The notes beneath the pieces were generated by a model. The model searched no databases, was not told the origin of the DNA, and saw nothing but the letters and a program-made list of their open reading frames with translations. From Calothrix sp. PCC 7716 (GTDB lineage: Bacteria; Cyanobacteriota; Cyanobacteriia; Cyanobacteriales; Nostocaceae): a DNA stretch of 64,000 nt. Below, one piece after another: positions 62,690-64,000 of the stretch (position 1 is its first letter; each line of letters starts with the position of its first letter). The position numbers and the translations under genes were made by a program. Location: positions 5,150,580 to 5,214,579 of the forward strand of contig NZ_AP025018.1 in the NCBI RefSeq assembly GCF_019977735.1, given 5' to 3'.

Positions 62690-63646
62690 CTAGTCTAGAA
62701 CTTCTACTTTTACTGATGCGATACCGCTGCTAATCATACCCAGTTGTCTTGCGGCGCCGAGTGAAACGTCAATGATGCGACCACGGATGAATGGACCACG
62801 GTCATTAATTCTTACTATTACAGAGCGACCATTCCAATTATTAGTAACACGAACGCGGGTACCAAAAGGTAGAGTGCGATGTGCTGCTGTTAAGTCATGA
62901 GGATTGAATCTTTCGCCATTTGCGGTACGAGTTGAATCTCCATAGCCGTAATAAGAAGCTGTACCACTCTTTGTAGCTGTGACTCTAGCATTTGTATTTT
63001 GCTGTGACTTCTTAGCTACAGACTGTTGCTTAGTTGCTTGTGGCTTTTTAGCTGTGGGTTGTTGCTTAGTTACTTGTGGCTGTTTAGCTGTGGGTTGCTG
63101 TGGTTGGGTCTTTTCTTGTCGCGCAATAGTTGGTTGATTTAAAGGTTGGGCGCCACCAAGAAGTCTTCGTAAACGATTAGTAGCTTGTAATGTGTCTTGA
63201 GCTAAATTATTAGTTGTGTCTGGTAACCCAACGCTGGCATCAATTTTTATTAGTTCTTCACCGTTGACTTTGATGCTTTGTCCCTCTTTTGTCCAGCTAG
63301 CTGTAATTTGATTTGCGTCAACATTAGAAGCGACTAATTGATTAATTTTGGCTGCAATTGTATTTGCTCTTTCAACGGGATTTGTTTCTTGACCAACAAA
63401 GGTTAATACAGGAATACTGCGAACGTACAATGTTGCTGCTTGACGACCTGCAATTTGGTGTGCGTGGACTTGAGTAACTGTAGTAGGTGTACCTGGTTTT
63501 GCGGTTGGAGATGATTCTCCTGTTGTATCACCCGACGGTGGTAATTGCGGAGAGGTTTTTTTAGCCGTTGCAGCACTTGCAACCGAGGGTATTCCTAAAA
63601 CAGTAGTTGATAAAGCAACAACTGACCACAGCTTAGTATTATTCAT
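62690..63646 (-). CDS. rlpA: RlpA-like septal/cell-wall protein (double-psi beta-barrel)
   Basis: 318 aa. A signal peptide (~1-26, ending VASAATA) indicates export. The C-terminal ~90 residues form a DPBB domain with the RlpA pattern: [56 protein letters not shown]. RlpA proteins are lytic transglycosylases acting on naked glycan strands or septal proteins. The middle (~175-225) is a Gln/Lys/Pro-rich repetitive linker ([20 protein letters not shown]). No SPOR domain is present. The N-terminal ~100-residue region has no known role. Confidence 0.9.
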   Translation of the reverse strand: MNNTKLWSVVALSTTVLGIPSVASAATAKKTSPQLPPSGDTTGESSPTAKPGTPTTVTQVHAHQIAGRQAATLYVRSIPVLTFVGQETNPVERANTIAAKINQLVASNVDANQITASWTKEGQSIKVNGEELIKIDASVGLPDTTNNLAQDTLQATNRLRRLLGGAQPLNQPTIARQEKTQPQQPTAKQPQVTKQQPTAKKPQATKQQSVAKKSQQNTNARVTATKSGTASYYGYGDSTRTANGERFNPHDLTAAHRTLPFGTRVRVTNNWNGRSVIVRINDRGPFIRGRIIDVSLGAARQLGMISSGIASVKVEVLD

Positions 63647-63897
63647 CTGTTCGGTTTTTTTGATAATAGGGAACTAAGGCAAGATTTAAAACTCCAACTT
63701 GGTCAATTTATCAAAATCAAATCACTGTTTCCAAGTGATGTACATCACAATATTTTCTTTTTTTGGTAATATTATTTTTCTTTTCTGACCAAATAATATT
63801 TTTTTGTAGCCTTGTATACAAAAAATCCAGATTTTTATCTACCTTAAGATATACTTAACGTAATTTATATAACTATATGAACATTCGTTACTAGTGT
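63647..63897. other. AT-rich intergenic region
   Basis: 251 bp between rlpA and the next upstream gene on the same strand, strongly AT-rich with T-runs. It presumably carries the rlpA promoter; no hairpin or motif stands out. Confidence 0.45.
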
Positions 63898-64000
63898 TTA
63901 CTTTGGTAAACATGTTTGAAGATTATTTAGCCTTTCAATAGTTTGTTTGGTTTCATTTTTTTTGCCAAGCTGTGTGTATATGTCTACCGCGCGTTGATAA
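63898..64000 (-). CDS. C-terminal end of a TPR-like protein (gene begins beyond the window)
   Basis: The last 33 codons plus TAA are visible: YQRAVDIYTQLGKKNETKQT then IERLNNLQTCLPK. The pattern A-(I/V)-D-I-Y-x-x-L-G is a typical TPR helix A/B end. Too short to identify further. Confidence 0.55.
   Translation of the reverse strand, partial: YQRAVDIYTQLGKKNETKQTIERLNNLQTCLPK

Noticed and set aside
1-64000. tRNA, rRNA, tmRNA, RNase P RNA, transposases or prophage genes
   Set aside because: Looked for by characteristic sequences and protein motifs on both strands; none recognised apart from the Rpn-type remnant.

Overview
The window looks like chromosomal DNA of a filamentous, probably Nostocales-type cyanobacterium. 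The evidence is a cyAbrB/CalA-type AbrB protein, a DXCF cyanobacteriochrome kinase, an Rcp-type response regulator, DUF1822 and CHASE2-CHAT proteins, a TpsA-type filamentous haemagglutinin, an AT-rich base composition, and dispersed heptanucleotide tandem repeats (STRR) with palindromic repeats. No rRNA, tRNA, CRISPR array, transposase or prophage was seen. The usual cyanobacterial palindrome HIP1 (GCGATCGC) was not found. Instead the six-base palindrome GGCGCC occurs about 105 times by eye, and GATC is almost absent (about 8 sites).

Layout. 1-12,665 (all minus strand) is a run of secretion, sensing and regulatory genes. Read from its upstream end it holds a PEP-synthase-like enzyme, a long sigma-70-family factor, a DUF1822 protein, an RTX protein, a TpsA haemagglutinin, a CHAT-CHASE2 membrane protein and a secreted TPR protein cut by the window edge. 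12,711-17,460 carries a small unknown gene, recF (with a heptamer-repeat array inside its reading frame) and a PacL-like P-type ATPase. 17,776-25,000 holds a beta-propeller/transglutaminase-like protein, an unknown conserved protein, a RecB-like nuclease, a LapA-domain protein, an OppC/DppC-type permease and an HD-domain protein.

25,654-31,287 is an RND efflux pair (adaptor and pump) followed by an AbiEii-type nucleotidyltransferase. 31,314-40,234 is a mixed housekeeping region: pentapeptide-repeat protein, DUF39 homocysteine-biosynthesis protein, a cyanobacterial hypothetical, a TPR protein, a GDT1/UPF0016 manganese-exporter-type protein with a structured leader, a SpoU rRNA methyltransferase, a solo HsdR_N-like nuclease domain and moaE. 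40,799-49,729 is a co-directional phosphorelay island: a GAF/PAS hybrid kinase, a cyanobacteriochrome kinase, an Rcp-like receiver and a second hybrid kinase.

49,781-64,000 holds a small membrane protein, an Rrf2-cobD-pyrR run, a CalA-type AbrB regulator, a ClC-CBS channel, a zinc-ribbon membrane protein, a family-39 glycosyltransferase, an unknown coiled-coil membrane protein, a 5'-truncated Rpn-type nuclease remnant, a large-subunit catalase, an RlpA-type protein and the C-terminal end of a TPR-like protein.

Most intergenic spaces carry dispersed repeats: heptamer arrays, GAAACC-NGGTTTC palindromes, GTAGAGACG palindromes, GGTGGGCA elements and a 13-bp tandem array. Several of these have entered coding sequence or lie at gene breakpoints. 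The items most worth following are the GGCGCC/GATC signature, the minus-strand CHAT-CHASE2/sigma/TpsA cluster, the possible RNA switch ahead of the UPF0016 gene, the cyanobacteriochrome phosphorelay and the repeat insertion in recF.
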